Source: Flavobacteriales bacterium
GTDB taxonomy: Bacteria > Bacteroidota > Bacteroidia > Flavobacteriales_G > Salibacteraceae
Reading direction: 5' to 3'
Assembly (NCBI GenBank): GCA_013204105.1
Contig: JABMOM010000040.1
Coordinates: 1 to 64,000 of the forward strand
DNA: 64,000 nt
Made by a program: the position numbers and the translations under genes
The notes under the pieces: generated by a model
What the model was told of the DNA's origin: nothing
Seen by the model: only the letters and a program-made list of their open reading frames with translations
The model's database searches: none
Shown here: piece after piece, positions 17,049 through 26,791 of the stretch
Numbering within the stretch: the stretch's first letter is position 1
Layout of the letters: each line of letters opens with the position of its first letter

Positions 17049-18146
17049 TTATACGTTAAATCGGAAGTGCATAACGTCGCCATCGCTGACCACATATTCC
17101 TTCCCTTCGACATGTAATTTTCCCGCATCTCTTGCGGCGGATTCCGACTTAAAATGGATGAAGTCTTCATAGCCGATGACCTCTGCGCGAATGAAGCCTT
17201 TCTCAAAATCAGAGTGAATCACACCTGCGGCTTGGGGTGCCTTCATTCCTTTCTCGATTGTCCACGCACGCACTTCCTTCACTCCTGCCGTGAAATAGGT
17301 TTGCAGGTCGAGTAATCTATAAGCGCTGACGATGAGCTTACTCACGCCTGCCTCTTTCAATCCAAGATCCTCCAAGAACATTTGACGTTCATCAAAGGTT
17401 TCTAGAGACGCAATATCTGCCTCAATACCTACGCCTAGCACAAGCACCTCCGCATTTTCATCTTTCACTGCTTCTCTCACCGCCTCAACGAGCGCATTGC
17501 CTGATACGACAGACGCCTCCTCTACGTTGCAGACATACAACACTGGCTTGTCCGTCAACAGAAACAGATCGCTCACGATCTCCCGCTCCTTTTCATCAAC
17601 GGGTGCCGAGCGCGCCGACTTTCCTTCTTCGATGTGTATGCGGTATTTCTCAAAAATGTCGAAGGCCTTTTTCGCGTCCTTATCCCCTACCCGGGCCTGC
17701 TTCTTTACCTTATCAATGCGCTTCTCCAAGGTGTCTAGGTCCTTGAGTTGTAACTCCATATCGATGACTTCTTTGTCGCGTACAGGGTTTACGCTGCCGT
17801 CTACGTGGACAACATTTCCATCCTCAAAACACCGCACTACATGGATGATGGCATCGCATTCGCGAATATTGCCGAGGAACTGATTTCCAAGGCCTTCTCC
17901 TTTGCTCGCGCCCTTTACCAATCCAGCGATGTCAACGATCTCGATGGTGGTAGGGACGATGCGTTCCGGGTTCACCAAACCAGCTAGCGCGTTCAACCGC
18001 TCGTCTGGAACCGTTATGGTACCTACGTTTGGCTCGATCGTGCAGAATGGAAAATTCGCAGCTTGCGCCTTTGCGTTACTTAGACAATTGAAAAGGGTTG
18101 ACTTACCGACATTCGGCAATCCTACGATACCACACTTGAGCGCCAT
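17049..18146 (-). CDS. ychF: Redox-regulated ATPase YchF/OLA1
   Basis: A 365-aa Obg-like P-loop ATPase: G1 motif GLPNVGKST (8-16), G3 DIAGLVKGAS, and NVEE in place of the GTPase NKxD motif, the change that gives this family its ATP preference. A coiled-coil insert (about 130-170) and the C-terminal TGS domain (about 280-365, FTAGVKEVRAWTIEKG to DGDVMHFRFNV) are in place. It binds ribosomes and responds to oxidative stress in other bacteria. Full length. A well-placed promoter precedes it. Confidence 0.97.
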   Translation of the reverse strand: MALKCGIVGLPNVGKSTLFNCLSNAKAQAANFPFCTIEPNVGTITVPDERLNALAGLVNPERIVPTTIEIVDIAGLVKGASKGEGLGNQFLGNIRECDAIIHVVRCFEDGNVVHVDGSVNPVRDKEVIDMELQLKDLDTLEKRIDKVKKQARVGDKDAKKAFDIFEKYRIHIEEGKSARSAPVDEKEREIVSDLFLLTDKPVLYVCNVEEASVVSGNALVEAVREAVKDENAEVLVLGVGIEADIASLETFDERQMFLEDLGLKEAGVSKLIVSAYRLLDLQTYFTAGVKEVRAWTIEKGMKAPQAAGVIHSDFEKGFIRAEVIGYEDFIHFKSESAARDAGKLHVEGKEYVVSDGDVMHFRFNV

Positions 18147-18164
18147 TGGTTAAAATTTGGGCGG

Positions 18165-18193
18165 CAAATGTAGGCGAAATGTCAGCGCAACAA
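18165..18193 (-). promoter_or_regulatory. ychF promoter
   Basis: On the minus strand TTG (18193-18191), an 18-base spacer and TACATTTG (18172-18165). The -7 ends 18 bases before the ychF ATG. The -33 part falls inside the 3-prime end of the neighbouring T9SS gene. Confidence 0.5.
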
Positions 18194-20437
18194 TGTCAGG
18201 TTATCTCTGACCTCTATCACCGGCAGATCATTGCAGGTAGTTTCTGCTTGCAGTAGATAGAAATAAGTGCCGTTTGGAGCAGGACTTCCGTTGGGCATAG
18301 CTCCATCCCACCCGTTATTCATGAAGGCAGATTCAAAGAGTAAGCTTCCCCATCGGTTGAACACGGTCAATCGGCAGCTCGTGACGATCGAAGGGTCTTG
18401 CACTTCCAATCGCAAAACGTCATTCACCCCATCAGAGTTGGGCGTTAAAACATTGCCCACCACAAAGAAGTCATCCGGACTCAAAGAGCATGAAGACACA
18501 TAGATAGAATCCCTATAAGAGCATCCGCCCAATGAGACCTCCGCAATCACAAACCCTGTATCACTCACCACGATGGACGACGCAACCTCTCCGGTATTCC
18601 AGCGCATTTCGGTCCATTGGGGTTCTGGGATTACATTCACTTCTTGTCCAGCACAAAGCACAATGTCATCTCCAAGCTCAAACACCGGCGTGGTACTCAA
18701 CACTAATTCCACGGCGTCTGTAAAGGTGCAGAACGCACTTTCTACGGTGACACTGTATATGTCACTTTCGTTGACGACGATTGAAGCGGTTGTGTCACCA
18801 TTCGACCATTGATACTTCCAAAATTCGTTCGTCGGCGCCGAAAGCGTTGTGCTCACTTCATCGCAAAGGAGTAGAAATGTATCGGTCAACTTGAATGATT
18901 CAACCCTAAAAACCCCCGTATCCGCGTCCGAACACCATTCATTGCTGGTCATCAACCACCATGTCCCAGAAGAGTCCACGAGGAGACTACTGACCGTATC
19001 ACCGGTATTCCAATTCAACTGGCCGTCACCCGAAACAGCTGCTTCAATGATCGATGGTCCGCACAACGTTGTGTCCTGCGGAAGAACCACGGATACTGGA
19101 CGAAAGCGCACATCAATACTGTCCTCTAAAACACAATCTTGCAGGGTTAACACGACGGAATACAGACCGTCCTCCGCAATAGTTATTGATTCCGTAGTAT
19201 CGCCTGTATTCCAGAGCGTCGTTCCATGTGGATTGTATACGCTCAAAGACAGTTCCCCTTCGCATAGCACCGTATCCACCCAGTCGCTGTTGATGTAGGC
19301 CATATCTATAAAAACATAGTCCGTATCGATGCAAACTCCTGAGCTCGCTACCAAAGAATAATTGCCAGCCGTGTCAATCGTAATGTTCGGAGTGGTGTCT
19401 CCCGTATTCCACAGATAGAATTCCGCGCCAACTGGCCCCTCAATGGTAAAGCTTGATGCGCAAATGCTGGTATCAGAAAGGAGGTCAAGTACGAAGGGGA
19501 ATATATTGACGTCGACCGAATCAAAGGCAGTATCACACCCCAAGATCTTACGCACCACATAGGTTGTAGAATCCAAAGGAGAAGCCCAGGGAGCATTAGA
19601 AATAGAATCACTCAAACCCGCTGATGGAGACCACAGGTAGTCAACCGAAGCATCACCGGCATAGAGCTGAACCGAATCTCCCGGACAAAGCAGGAAGGCA
19701 GTGAGATTATTCGTTAGCGCGCCAGCAGCGACTGGTCCACAAAAGCCTTGCTCATTAAAGCCCCCTCCAGTCGTCCCCAGAAAACCCCAATGCACCAAGT
19801 TATCACCATTGAACACATCGTCGATCAGGTCGACCTCTAAAGAAACACGGAGCGAACAGTCTAGGTACACCCGCAGAATATCCGTATTGGGATTCCATGT
19901 CACGCGCAGACCGTGCGTCTCACCATCTTCCACGTTTCCTCCACTAGGTAAAGCCGACACAGGCCCAGCTAGGGAGTTAGAAGCGGTGTGGTCTACAGGT
20001 CCATTCCTGAATATGCCAATATGATCTTCGACCGGGTCGCCGAAATCACCATTCTGCCATGTATCAATTTCAATCCCCAATGAATTCGAAGTAAATCCGC
20101 TGCCCGAAAACCCTATCGTCCCTCCAGAACTACCAATCAGCGCGCCCGTCAATTCACCGCGTAAAACAAACACGATGCCGTCTGCACCATTATCATTATC
20201 GCCAAGCCAGACGTCAAAACTGAGGTCGAACGATTGATTAAGGTTGACGGGGGTTTGTTCATACACATATCCTCCAGCAGCCGTTGTTAGACCTGTGAGC
20301 TGATAGCAATCAGCACCTAAAGTGTCGGTCGTGCCTCCAAATATGATTTGTGCCGACAATGGAAATGCAGCACAAATCAGCAAACAAGAAAGGAGAAAGC
20401 TTTTAGGATGCACCGGATATTTCTTACGTAAGTCCAT
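18182..20437 (-). CDS. L-type lectin-like protein, T9SS type B
   Basis: A 751-aa secreted protein: signal peptide (about 1-30, PLSAQ), a legume/L-type lectin-like domain (about 32-245, with FDLSFDVWLGDNDNGADGIVFVLRG, LGIEIDTWQNGDFGDPVEDHIGIFRNG and LRVTWNPNTDILRVYLDC) and six Ig-like modules marked by W(N/S)xG(D/E). The last 95 residues are a type B tail (VLTPNSDGVNDVL, FNRWGSLLFES, ending VRDNLTLLR). It probably binds carbohydrate at the surface. The C-terminal half (18182-about 19447) aligns module by module with the neighbouring gene at 20511, while the N-terminal parts differ. Confidence 0.9.
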   Translation of the reverse strand: MDLRKKYPVHPKSFLLSCLLICAAFPLSAQIIFGGTTDTLGADCYQLTGLTTAAGGYVYEQTPVNLNQSFDLSFDVWLGDNDNGADGIVFVLRGELTGALIGSSGGTIGFSGSGFTSNSLGIEIDTWQNGDFGDPVEDHIGIFRNGPVDHTASNSLAGPVSALPSGGNVEDGETHGLRVTWNPNTDILRVYLDCSLRVSLEVDLIDDVFNGDNLVHWGFLGTTGGGFNEQGFCGPVAAGALTNNLTAFLLCPGDSVQLYAGDASVDYLWSPSAGLSDSISNAPWASPLDSTTYVVRKILGCDTAFDSVDVNIFPFVLDLLSDTSICASSFTIEGPVGAEFYLWNTGDTTPNITIDTAGNYSLVASSGVCIDTDYVFIDMAYINSDWVDTVLCEGELSLSVYNPHGTTLWNTGDTTESITIAEDGLYSVVLTLQDCVLEDSIDVRFRPVSVVLPQDTTLCGPSIIEAAVSGDGQLNWNTGDTVSSLLVDSSGTWWLMTSNEWCSDADTGVFRVESFKLTDTFLLLCDEVSTTLSAPTNEFWKYQWSNGDTTASIVVNESDIYSVTVESAFCTFTDAVELVLSTTPVFELGDDIVLCAGQEVNVIPEPQWTEMRWNTGEVASSIVVSDTGFVIAEVSLGGCSYRDSIYVSSCSLSPDDFFVVGNVLTPNSDGVNDVLRLEVQDPSIVTSCRLTVFNRWGSLLFESAFMNNGWDGAMPNGSPAPNGTYFYLLQAETTCNDLPVIEVRDNLTLLR

Positions 20438-20510
20438 TTCTAAACCGCGCTAAAAATAAGGAATCTGCAGACTTTTGGTAATGAATACTATTTCAAAGGG
20501 AGGAGTGACC

Positions 20511-23500
20511 CTATCTAAGAATGGTCACGTGATCCTTGACCTCAATGATGGGAATGTCTGTGCAGATGGTTGTGGCCCGCAATAGATAGTAGTACGTACC
20601 TTCTTCGGCCATTTCACCGGACGGCAAGCGGCCATCCCAATCGTGGTTGATGTATTCCGACTCGAAGAGAAGCACACCCCAACGATTGTAAACGAGTAAC
20701 TCATAATCAGTGACCAGGTTCTTATTGACAACGTTCAAGCCCAGTTGGTCGTTGATGCCGTCATAATTGGGAGTGATGACATTCGGAATGATGAAAAATG
20801 AATCCGGGTCAAGCCTCCTCCACGTCACGTTGATGCTATCCCTTCCTTCACAACCATTGAATGACATAGAGGCATAGATCAGTCCGGAATCGCTCACAAG
20901 TATTGACCTTCCTGTATCACCATTGTACCAACGCACAGAGGACCATACTGAATCCACCGTCACGCGCAGTTCTTCTCCGTCGCAAATGATCTGATCCTCT
21001 CCCAAACTGAATTTCGGAGCGTTCGCAAAGGTGATGCGGAGCGAATCTGCTAAGGCACAGTGCTCGGTAGTCACGGTCACGTAATAAATGCCTGTGCTGT
21101 AGACCGTAGTGGTACGGGTTGAATCCCCGGTACTCCAGGTAAACGAGGAGCCCGAAGGTCCAGGCGCCACGAGGTAATGGCTGTCTCGATCGCACACCAA
21201 CTCCTCCGTGATGGAAAAACTCAAGGTCTCCAAGCTTACATTGATCGTATCGGTATCTGCACAGAGGTCACTTCGGCCAATCACCCACAAGGTCATGGAG
21301 GTGTCCACGCAGGTTTCGGAAACAGAATCCCCTGTACTCCATAGGTAAGACACCAAGGTCGGGTCAAAGGCGGAGAACACTCCAGGAGTACAAATCACCG
21401 TGTCGGGACCTAGGTCCACGAGCGTTGGACTGAGATCCACATGAATCGTGTCGACCGTTGTGCAAAATCCATTTTCCAGCCGCACCCAGTACGTACCTTC
21501 TTCGGTTATCGAAATCGATGTTGTGGTATCTCCCGTACTCCAAGTAATCGTTCCTTCATCATTAACCACCGACAGTTCAACCGACTCCGCGCAAACGACC
21601 GTGTCGTTTGTCGTAAAATTGGTGTAAGAAACACGCACGTTCACGGTGTCCGTGTCACTGCAAAACTCATTTCCAGCGATCAGAATGTAGTTCCCTGTAT
21701 TTGAAACGAGGGTTGATTGTGTTGTATCGCCCGTATTCCATAGAAAATGCGTTGCCTCATTCGGTCCTTCCAGAAAAAATCCTGGCTCGCAAATTCCCGT
21801 GTCGTTGACCAAGGAGAATTCAAAGGGTGGAATGATCTCGACATCAAAGGTGTCGCCGAAGTTGCCACACGCATTCACCACTTCTACCCAATACGGCCCA
21901 CTCTCGGTCACTTCGATTTGGTTGCCCAAACTTCCATCTGACCATAGGTAAGTTGAATAAGGACTTTCAACGAAAAGCGTTACCGTTTCATTGCAAATCG
22001 CAGAATCCGTGAGTATCTCGATAGAGGAAGTGTCGTAAACCGTAATGATCAACGTAGCTGTATCGCTCAGTACACAGCCTATGGTATCAAAAATGACATA
22101 AAGCACTTCGTATTGCCCTGGCTCGGTGTAGGTATGGGAAGGGGTTTGTGTAAGCGCCGTGTCCCCGTCTCCAAAGTTCCATTGGTGGCTCAAACCTTGG
22201 CTTCCAAAATTGGTAAAGTTGACGGTATGAGGAACGCATCCCACGCTATTCGGAGCTACTTGCGCATTGGCCACAGCCGCCTCAACTTCGAAATCTATCT
22301 TGAATAAGGTAAGGTCATAAGTTCCACCATTTTGGTTTCCAGACCAAGCGTTCGCGGTTTGTGGAAAAGAGAATCCATTGGTGCACGTAGCTTGGTAGAC
22401 CGCCCCTCTTTTGTCGAATCGACTGGTTCCACCATCCACGTGGGAGCCAGCGGTTCCGAAGAATGTCCCGTGGATCAAACTGTCTGCTTCAGGGTTGAGA
22501 ACGATGATGTAAAATCCAGCAGGCGAAGGCTGAACCGCATTGGCCGTCATTTCAAAATTCCCGTTTCCATTGGCGCCGTTTCCTGCTGCATAAATGTTCT
22601 TGCAATTGTCCACCAAGAAGGCAGAATGCGAAAGATTCGCAAAGGTCGACGTCCAATGGATCGAGTCGAGCGTCTTGGAGTACTTCCGGATGTAGCTTCC
22701 TTGATTCGTGCCAGGGGCTGTATAGCGATTGCTATCGGCAACAATACTTCCGCTTGACGTACCCAAAACAAAGATTTCACCGTCCCGGTCAATCTGCAAG
22801 AAAAGTGCACGATCTGCATCGTTCAGCGTAGAGTCGGAGCGGATGAAGGTGCTTTGCAAAATACTTGATCCATCTTCACTCAGACGGGTAATGAATCCAT
22901 CGCTCTGACCGCCATTATAGCCCTCATCTTCTGCTCCAACGGTAGTCGGAAAGCCAGGACTAGCCGTAACTCCAACGACGTAAACCGTTCCGTCCTTGGC
23001 AGGCTTGAGGTTGAAGGCTCCATCGTTGAGTGAATCGCCGAGGTAGGTTCCAAATTCCAGGACCGATAGGTTGTAATTGAGTTTTGCTACATAACCATCT
23101 TGCATCCCGATCCGGTTCGTTGCCCAGGCCGTGCTCGAAACTTGAATAGAATCGCTGGATGTAGTGCTGGCGACGTAAACATTGCTGTAGATATCACAGA
23201 CAACTTCTCCTTTAAAGCTGGCATAAGGAACACCTGAAATGCTATTCGCACCATCGGCACCTTCCCCACCGAGGTAGGTCGAGCCTATGAGGACGTCACC
23301 GCTATCTGAAATGATGGTCAAGCAAATATCGACACCACCGTTGTAGGACGTGTCTACCGCATTGGCAGCAACAGGATAGTCTGTAGAATAAGTCTTTCCG
23401 TAGACTACGACATCGTTGAATCCATTGACAACAATACTGTGCACATACTCTTGGTCTGAGCCCCCTATGTACGTGCTCCAAAGGAGATCACTGGCATCAT

Positions 23501-24407
23501 CGTTCAATTTCGATATGCCAATATCGACGGAGCCTCCGCCGTAATTCATTTGAAATGAACCTGTGTCGGTAGGGTAGCCCTGACCGAAGGGACGGCCACC
23601 CCCGATGATGTTTCCGAATTGATCGAAGGTCGCGCTATGGCCAAAGGTCATGACGGTTGCGCCTATATTGGTCGACCCAATGATGACCGGATCAATGAAT
23701 AGTTTGTAGTCCGAATTATAATTGCCAACGCTGAAATGCACTCGGTTTTCACTTACATCAAAGGCGCAGTCCACTTCGACCTCTTTCCCGTCGATTAGCT
23801 GGTAAGCGTATGGCTGTTGCTCCACGACCCTGAGATTGGGCAATTGTATGTGCAGGTCACCGTCAACCACGCTCAAAGAGCGAATAGCATTGTACTCTAA
23901 GAATACGCTGCGCGGGTCAACACCCGACCCGACCGAATATGTGTATTTCATGTTTCCTTCTTGGAAGGTCCATACCAGGTCAGCTCCAGGCTGTACTTCG
24001 GCATAGTGCAGTTCGTCGAAGATCCCGACGCGACTCGCCCATTTTTTACGATCCTTCCCTAAAAAGAAGTTGGCGTAATCTTTATGTCTGGATTTCAAAT
24101 CAATGGATACAGGAGATGTGGAATTGCCAAAACGTACTTCGTAGGTATGTCCAGTAACATAATGGTCTTCTTCCGGTGCGTCGTGGGTCTGTTCAATGGT
24201 CGCCATATGCACGCTTTCTTCTACGATTGGAATGCGCACTCGATCCTCCATAAACCAAGCGACGCCATTGGCCAAGGAGTACCTGGCAATGAATTTTTCA
24301 TCCCACTGTCCTTTGTTCTCCATATACCCCACGGACTGTGCCAGCAAGCCTGTTGCCAGACCAATTCCCAATCCGAATGAAGTGAATATGTGTTTCCAGT
24401 TTATCAT
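20511..24407 (-). CDS. SBBP-propeller/PKD giant, T9SS type B
   Basis: A 1298-aa secreted protein: signal peptide (MINWKHIFTSFGLGIGLATGLLAQ), a DUF7948-type N-domain (about 25-255, VGYMENKGQWDEKFIARY), SBBP-like propeller repeats (about 265-715, WSTYIGGSDQEYVHSI and LGGEGADGANSI units), one PKD domain (HQWNFGDGDTALTQ), six Ig-like WxTGD modules and a type B tail (VITPNYDGINDQL, YNRWGVLLFES, VKDHVTILR). I chose ATG at 24407 over 24440 because it starts the signal peptide and the upstream Met lies inside a TACATTTG promoter element. Surface function is unknown. It shares its last 425 residues with the neighbour at 18182. Confidence 0.9.
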   Translation of the reverse strand: MINWKHIFTSFGLGIGLATGLLAQSVGYMENKGQWDEKFIARYSLANGVAWFMEDRVRIPIVEESVHMATIEQTHDAPEEDHYVTGHTYEVRFGNSTSPVSIDLKSRHKDYANFFLGKDRKKWASRVGIFDELHYAEVQPGADLVWTFQEGNMKYTYSVGSGVDPRSVFLEYNAIRSLSVVDGDLHIQLPNLRVVEQQPYAYQLIDGKEVEVDCAFDVSENRVHFSVGNYNSDYKLFIDPVIIGSTNIGATVMTFGHSATFDQFGNIIGGGRPFGQGYPTDTGSFQMNYGGGSVDIGISKLNDDASDLLWSTYIGGSDQEYVHSIVVNGFNDVVVYGKTYSTDYPVAANAVDTSYNGGVDICLTIISDSGDVLIGSTYLGGEGADGANSISGVPYASFKGEVVCDIYSNVYVASTTSSDSIQVSSTAWATNRIGMQDGYVAKLNYNLSVLEFGTYLGDSLNDGAFNLKPAKDGTVYVVGVTASPGFPTTVGAEDEGYNGGQSDGFITRLSEDGSSILQSTFIRSDSTLNDADRALFLQIDRDGEIFVLGTSSGSIVADSNRYTAPGTNQGSYIRKYSKTLDSIHWTSTFANLSHSAFLVDNCKNIYAAGNGANGNGNFEMTANAVQPSPAGFYIIVLNPEADSLIHGTFFGTAGSHVDGGTSRFDKRGAVYQATCTNGFSFPQTANAWSGNQNGGTYDLTLFKIDFEVEAAVANAQVAPNSVGCVPHTVNFTNFGSQGLSHQWNFGDGDTALTQTPSHTYTEPGQYEVLYVIFDTIGCVLSDTATLIITVYDTSSIEILTDSAICNETVTLFVESPYSTYLWSDGSLGNQIEVTESGPYWVEVVNACGNFGDTFDVEIIPPFEFSLVNDTGICEPGFFLEGPNEATHFLWNTGDTTQSTLVSNTGNYILIAGNEFCSDTDTVNVRVSYTNFTTNDTVVCAESVELSVVNDEGTITWSTGDTTTSISITEEGTYWVRLENGFCTTVDTIHVDLSPTLVDLGPDTVICTPGVFSAFDPTLVSYLWSTGDSVSETCVDTSMTLWVIGRSDLCADTDTINVSLETLSFSITEELVCDRDSHYLVAPGPSGSSFTWSTGDSTRTTTVYSTGIYYVTVTTEHCALADSLRITFANAPKFSLGEDQIICDGEELRVTVDSVWSSVRWYNGDTGRSILVSDSGLIYASMSFNGCEGRDSINVTWRRLDPDSFFIIPNVITPNYDGINDQLGLNVVNKNLVTDYELLVYNRWGVLLFESEYINHDWDGRLPSGEMAEEGTYYYLLRATTICTDIPIIEVKDHVTILR

Positions 24408-24437
24408 GAGCTCAAGTTCCTTCTTTTCAAGATGTCT

Positions 24438-24445
24438 CAAATGTA
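24438..24445 (-). promoter_or_regulatory. Promoter -7 element TACATTTG
   Basis: A full TAnnTTTG match on the minus strand, 30 bases upstream of the ATG at 24407. It overlaps the alternative Met codon at 24440, which argues against that start. Confidence 0.5.
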
Positions 24446-24530
24446 GCCCAATTTGAAGTTCTCAAAAGTTTTAAACATTCGTTTTCTACGCGATGGAGGC
24501 CTTCTATTTTCGCACTATTCAACGATTCCA

Positions 24531-25376
24531 ATGGCTGAACTAACCGAACTTCAAAAGCGTTCCTCTCAAGTAAGACGCGATATTGTCAGAATGGTCCACT
24601 CGCAATCCAGTGGTCACCCTGGAGGTTCGCTCGGATGTACTGATTTTCTCACTGCTTTATACGGCGAAATCATGCATTTCGACGCACAACATTTTTCGAT
24701 GGACGGAAAGGGTGAAGACCTCTTTTTCCTCTCCAACGGACACATTTCACCCGTTTGGTACAGCACCTTGGCCCGCAGTGGATACTTTCCGATAGCGGAA
24801 TTGGGCACCTTCCGCGCACTGAATTCGCGTCTTCAAGGACACCCAACAACCGCCGAGCATCTTCCTGGAATCCGAATGGCCTCTGGAAGTTTGGGGCAAG
24901 GCCTCAGCGTGGCGATTGGAGCAGCATTGGCCAAGAAACTCAACGGCGACGATACATTGGTATTCACCCTCCATGGTGATGGAGAACTGCAAGAAGGTCA
25001 AATCTGGGAGGCAGCCATGGCCGCTCCGCATATGAAGGTGGACAACCTCATCGCCACGGTAGACTTCAACAATCGACAAATCGATGGAGATGTGAGCGAT
25101 GTAATGTCCCTCGGAAACCTACGCGCCAAATGGGAAGCCTTCGGTTGGAAAGTGCTGGAATTGGACGGCAGCGATATGGAAGCCATCGTGAAAACGCTGC
25201 ATGAGGCCAAGGCGATGACCGGACAAGGCTTCCCAATTGTCATCATCATGCGCACCGAGATGGGGCAAGGTGTCGACTTCATGATGGGAACCCATAAATG
25301 GCATGGCGTTGCCCCCAATGATGAACAGTTGGCGCAGGCTTTGCAACAGCTGGAAGAGACGGAGGGTGATTATTGA
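24531..25376 (+). CDS. Transketolase, N-terminal (TPP-binding) subunit
   Basis: A 281-aa half enzyme carrying the thiamine diphosphate pyrophosphate-binding domain: SGHPGGSLGCTDFLTALY near the start, ASGSLGQGLSVAIGAAL, and the ThDP/Mg motif GDGELQEGQIWEAAMAAPHMKVDNLIATVDFNN. The pyrimidine and C-terminal domains are encoded at 26792. Transketolase moves two-carbon units in the non-oxidative pentose phosphate pathway. ATG at 24531 (MAELTELQ) is the start; upstream codons add an unrelated 26-residue extension. The split form is common in Bacteroidota and archaea. Confidence 0.95.
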   Translation: MAELTELQKRSSQVRRDIVRMVHSQSSGHPGGSLGCTDFLTALYGEIMHFDAQHFSMDGKGEDLFFLSNGHISPVWYSTLARSGYFPIAELGTFRALNSRLQGHPTTAEHLPGIRMASGSLGQGLSVAIGAALAKKLNGDDTLVFTLHGDGELQEGQIWEAAMAAPHMKVDNLIATVDFNNRQIDGDVSDVMSLGNLRAKWEAFGWKVLELDGSDMEAIVKTLHEAKAMTGQGFPIVIIMRTEMGQGVDFMMGTHKWHGVAPNDEQLAQALQQLEETEGDY

Positions 25377-25404
25377 CGCTAAAACACTTAAGCGGTTCGT
25401 TACA

Positions 25405-26784
25405 ATGCCTATGCAGAGATTTCTACTGATAGCACTTCTTTTTTGTCTGGGATGGAACGCTTCTGCCCAGCAAGAGCAACCCTTGACGCGTATACTTTTC
25501 ATTTTCGACGCTTCGAACAGCATGAACGGTGTTTGGGAGCGAAAGCCGAAGATTGAATTGGCGACCAAGCTCCTCTCCACTGCCCTGGATTCTTTGCGGG
25601 GTGTGGAAAACCTCGAAATGGCATTGCGCGTTTACGGCCACGAAAAGTTCTATCAAAAAGGACAGGACTGCGATGACACCAAACTGCTGGTGCCCTTTGG
25701 CTCCAGCAATGTAGTCCGCATGAAGAACGAGCTGTACAAGCTCCAACCGAAAGGAACTACGCCCATTGCAGCAACCTTAGAAAAAGCGGCGGATGATTTC
25801 CCCAAATGTCCCCGGGGTGAATGCCGCAACATCATCATTCTGATCACCGATGGCATTGAAGAATGCGATGGAGATCCCTGCGCAGTTTCCCTCGCGTTGC
25901 AAAAACGCGGCATCATCCTCAAACCCTTTGTCATTGGCGTTGGCCTCGATGTTGAGTTTCGCGAAGCCTTTGAATGCGTGGGCACTTACTTCGACGCTTC
26001 TAATCAGGAAAAATTCAAGACAGCTTTGGGCGTGGTCATCTCACAGGCCTTAAACAACACGACTGCTCAGGTGAATTTGCTTGACTTTTCAGGGAATCCG
26101 ACCGAGACGAACATCAACATGACGTTCTACGACCAGCGCAGCGGAGAAGTCATCCACAACTTCGTGCACACGATGAACGTTAAGGGAAACCCTGACACAC
26201 TCGCTCTGAACCCTGCACACGTATATCGTGTAGTAGCACACACGATTCCACCGCGTTCCACAGACAGTGCCGTCGTCACGCCTGGAAAGCACACGATCAT
26301 CGGCATCCCCACGCCACTTGGAGATCTGGAATTCAAAATGCTCGGGTTGAATCCTGAAAACCAGCACCTCAATGTCATAGTGCGACAAGCGGATCAGATG
26401 AAAACGCTGCACATCCAAGGGTTTAGTGACAAACAGCGCTACATCGTAGGTAAATACGATCTGGAGATCCTGACCTTGCCACGGACATATATTGAGGATG
26501 TGGAGATATCACAAAGCCACACCACTACCATCGAAATTCCGCAGCCAGGAAGCGCTACGTTTAGCAAACTAGGCTACGGATACGGTTCGGTCTACTTGCA
26601 TACCAAGAACGGATTGGAATTGGTGGTCGACCTAAGCTTAACCAAGGAAAGAGAATCGCTCAGCTTGCAACCCGGTGACTATGTTGCCGTGTTCAGACCC
26701 AAGCAAGCGCGCGGGAGCATTTTTACCGTAGAAAGAAAATTCAAAGTAACCTCTGGAGCTTCCGTTGCCGTGAAGCTGAATTGA
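25405..26784 (+). CDS. Secreted von Willebrand factor A protein
   Basis: A 459-aa protein: signal peptide (ending NASAQ, start ATG at 25405 or 25411), VWA domain (about 28-225) and a beta-rich C-terminal region (about 235-459). The MIDAS metal site is complete: D35-A-S37-N-S39, Thr in [13 protein letters not shown] and Asp in [12 protein letters not shown]. Extra Cys residues (CDD, CPRGEC, ECDGDPC, ECVG) could form disulfides. It likely binds a protein or surface ligand through a divalent cation. It lies 28 bases after one transketolase subunit and seven bases before the other, an odd position discussed in findings. Confidence 0.88.
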   Translation: MPMQRFLLIALLFCLGWNASAQQEQPLTRILFIFDASNSMNGVWERKPKIELATKLLSTALDSLRGVENLEMALRVYGHEKFYQKGQDCDDTKLLVPFGSSNVVRMKNELYKLQPKGTTPIAATLEKAADDFPKCPRGECRNIIILITDGIEECDGDPCAVSLALQKRGIILKPFVIGVGLDVEFREAFECVGTYFDASNQEKFKTALGVVISQALNNTTAQVNLLDFSGNPTETNINMTFYDQRSGEVIHNFVHTMNVKGNPDTLALNPAHVYRVVAHTIPPRSTDSAVVTPGKHTIIGIPTPLGDLEFKMLGLNPENQHLNVIVRQADQMKTLHIQGFSDKQRYIVGKYDLEILTLPRTYIEDVEISQSHTTTIEIPQPGSATFSKLGYGYGSVYLHTKNGLELVVDLSLTKERESLSLQPGDYVAVFRPKQARGSIFTVERKFKVTSGASVAVKLN

Positions 26785-26791
26785 ACACCCT

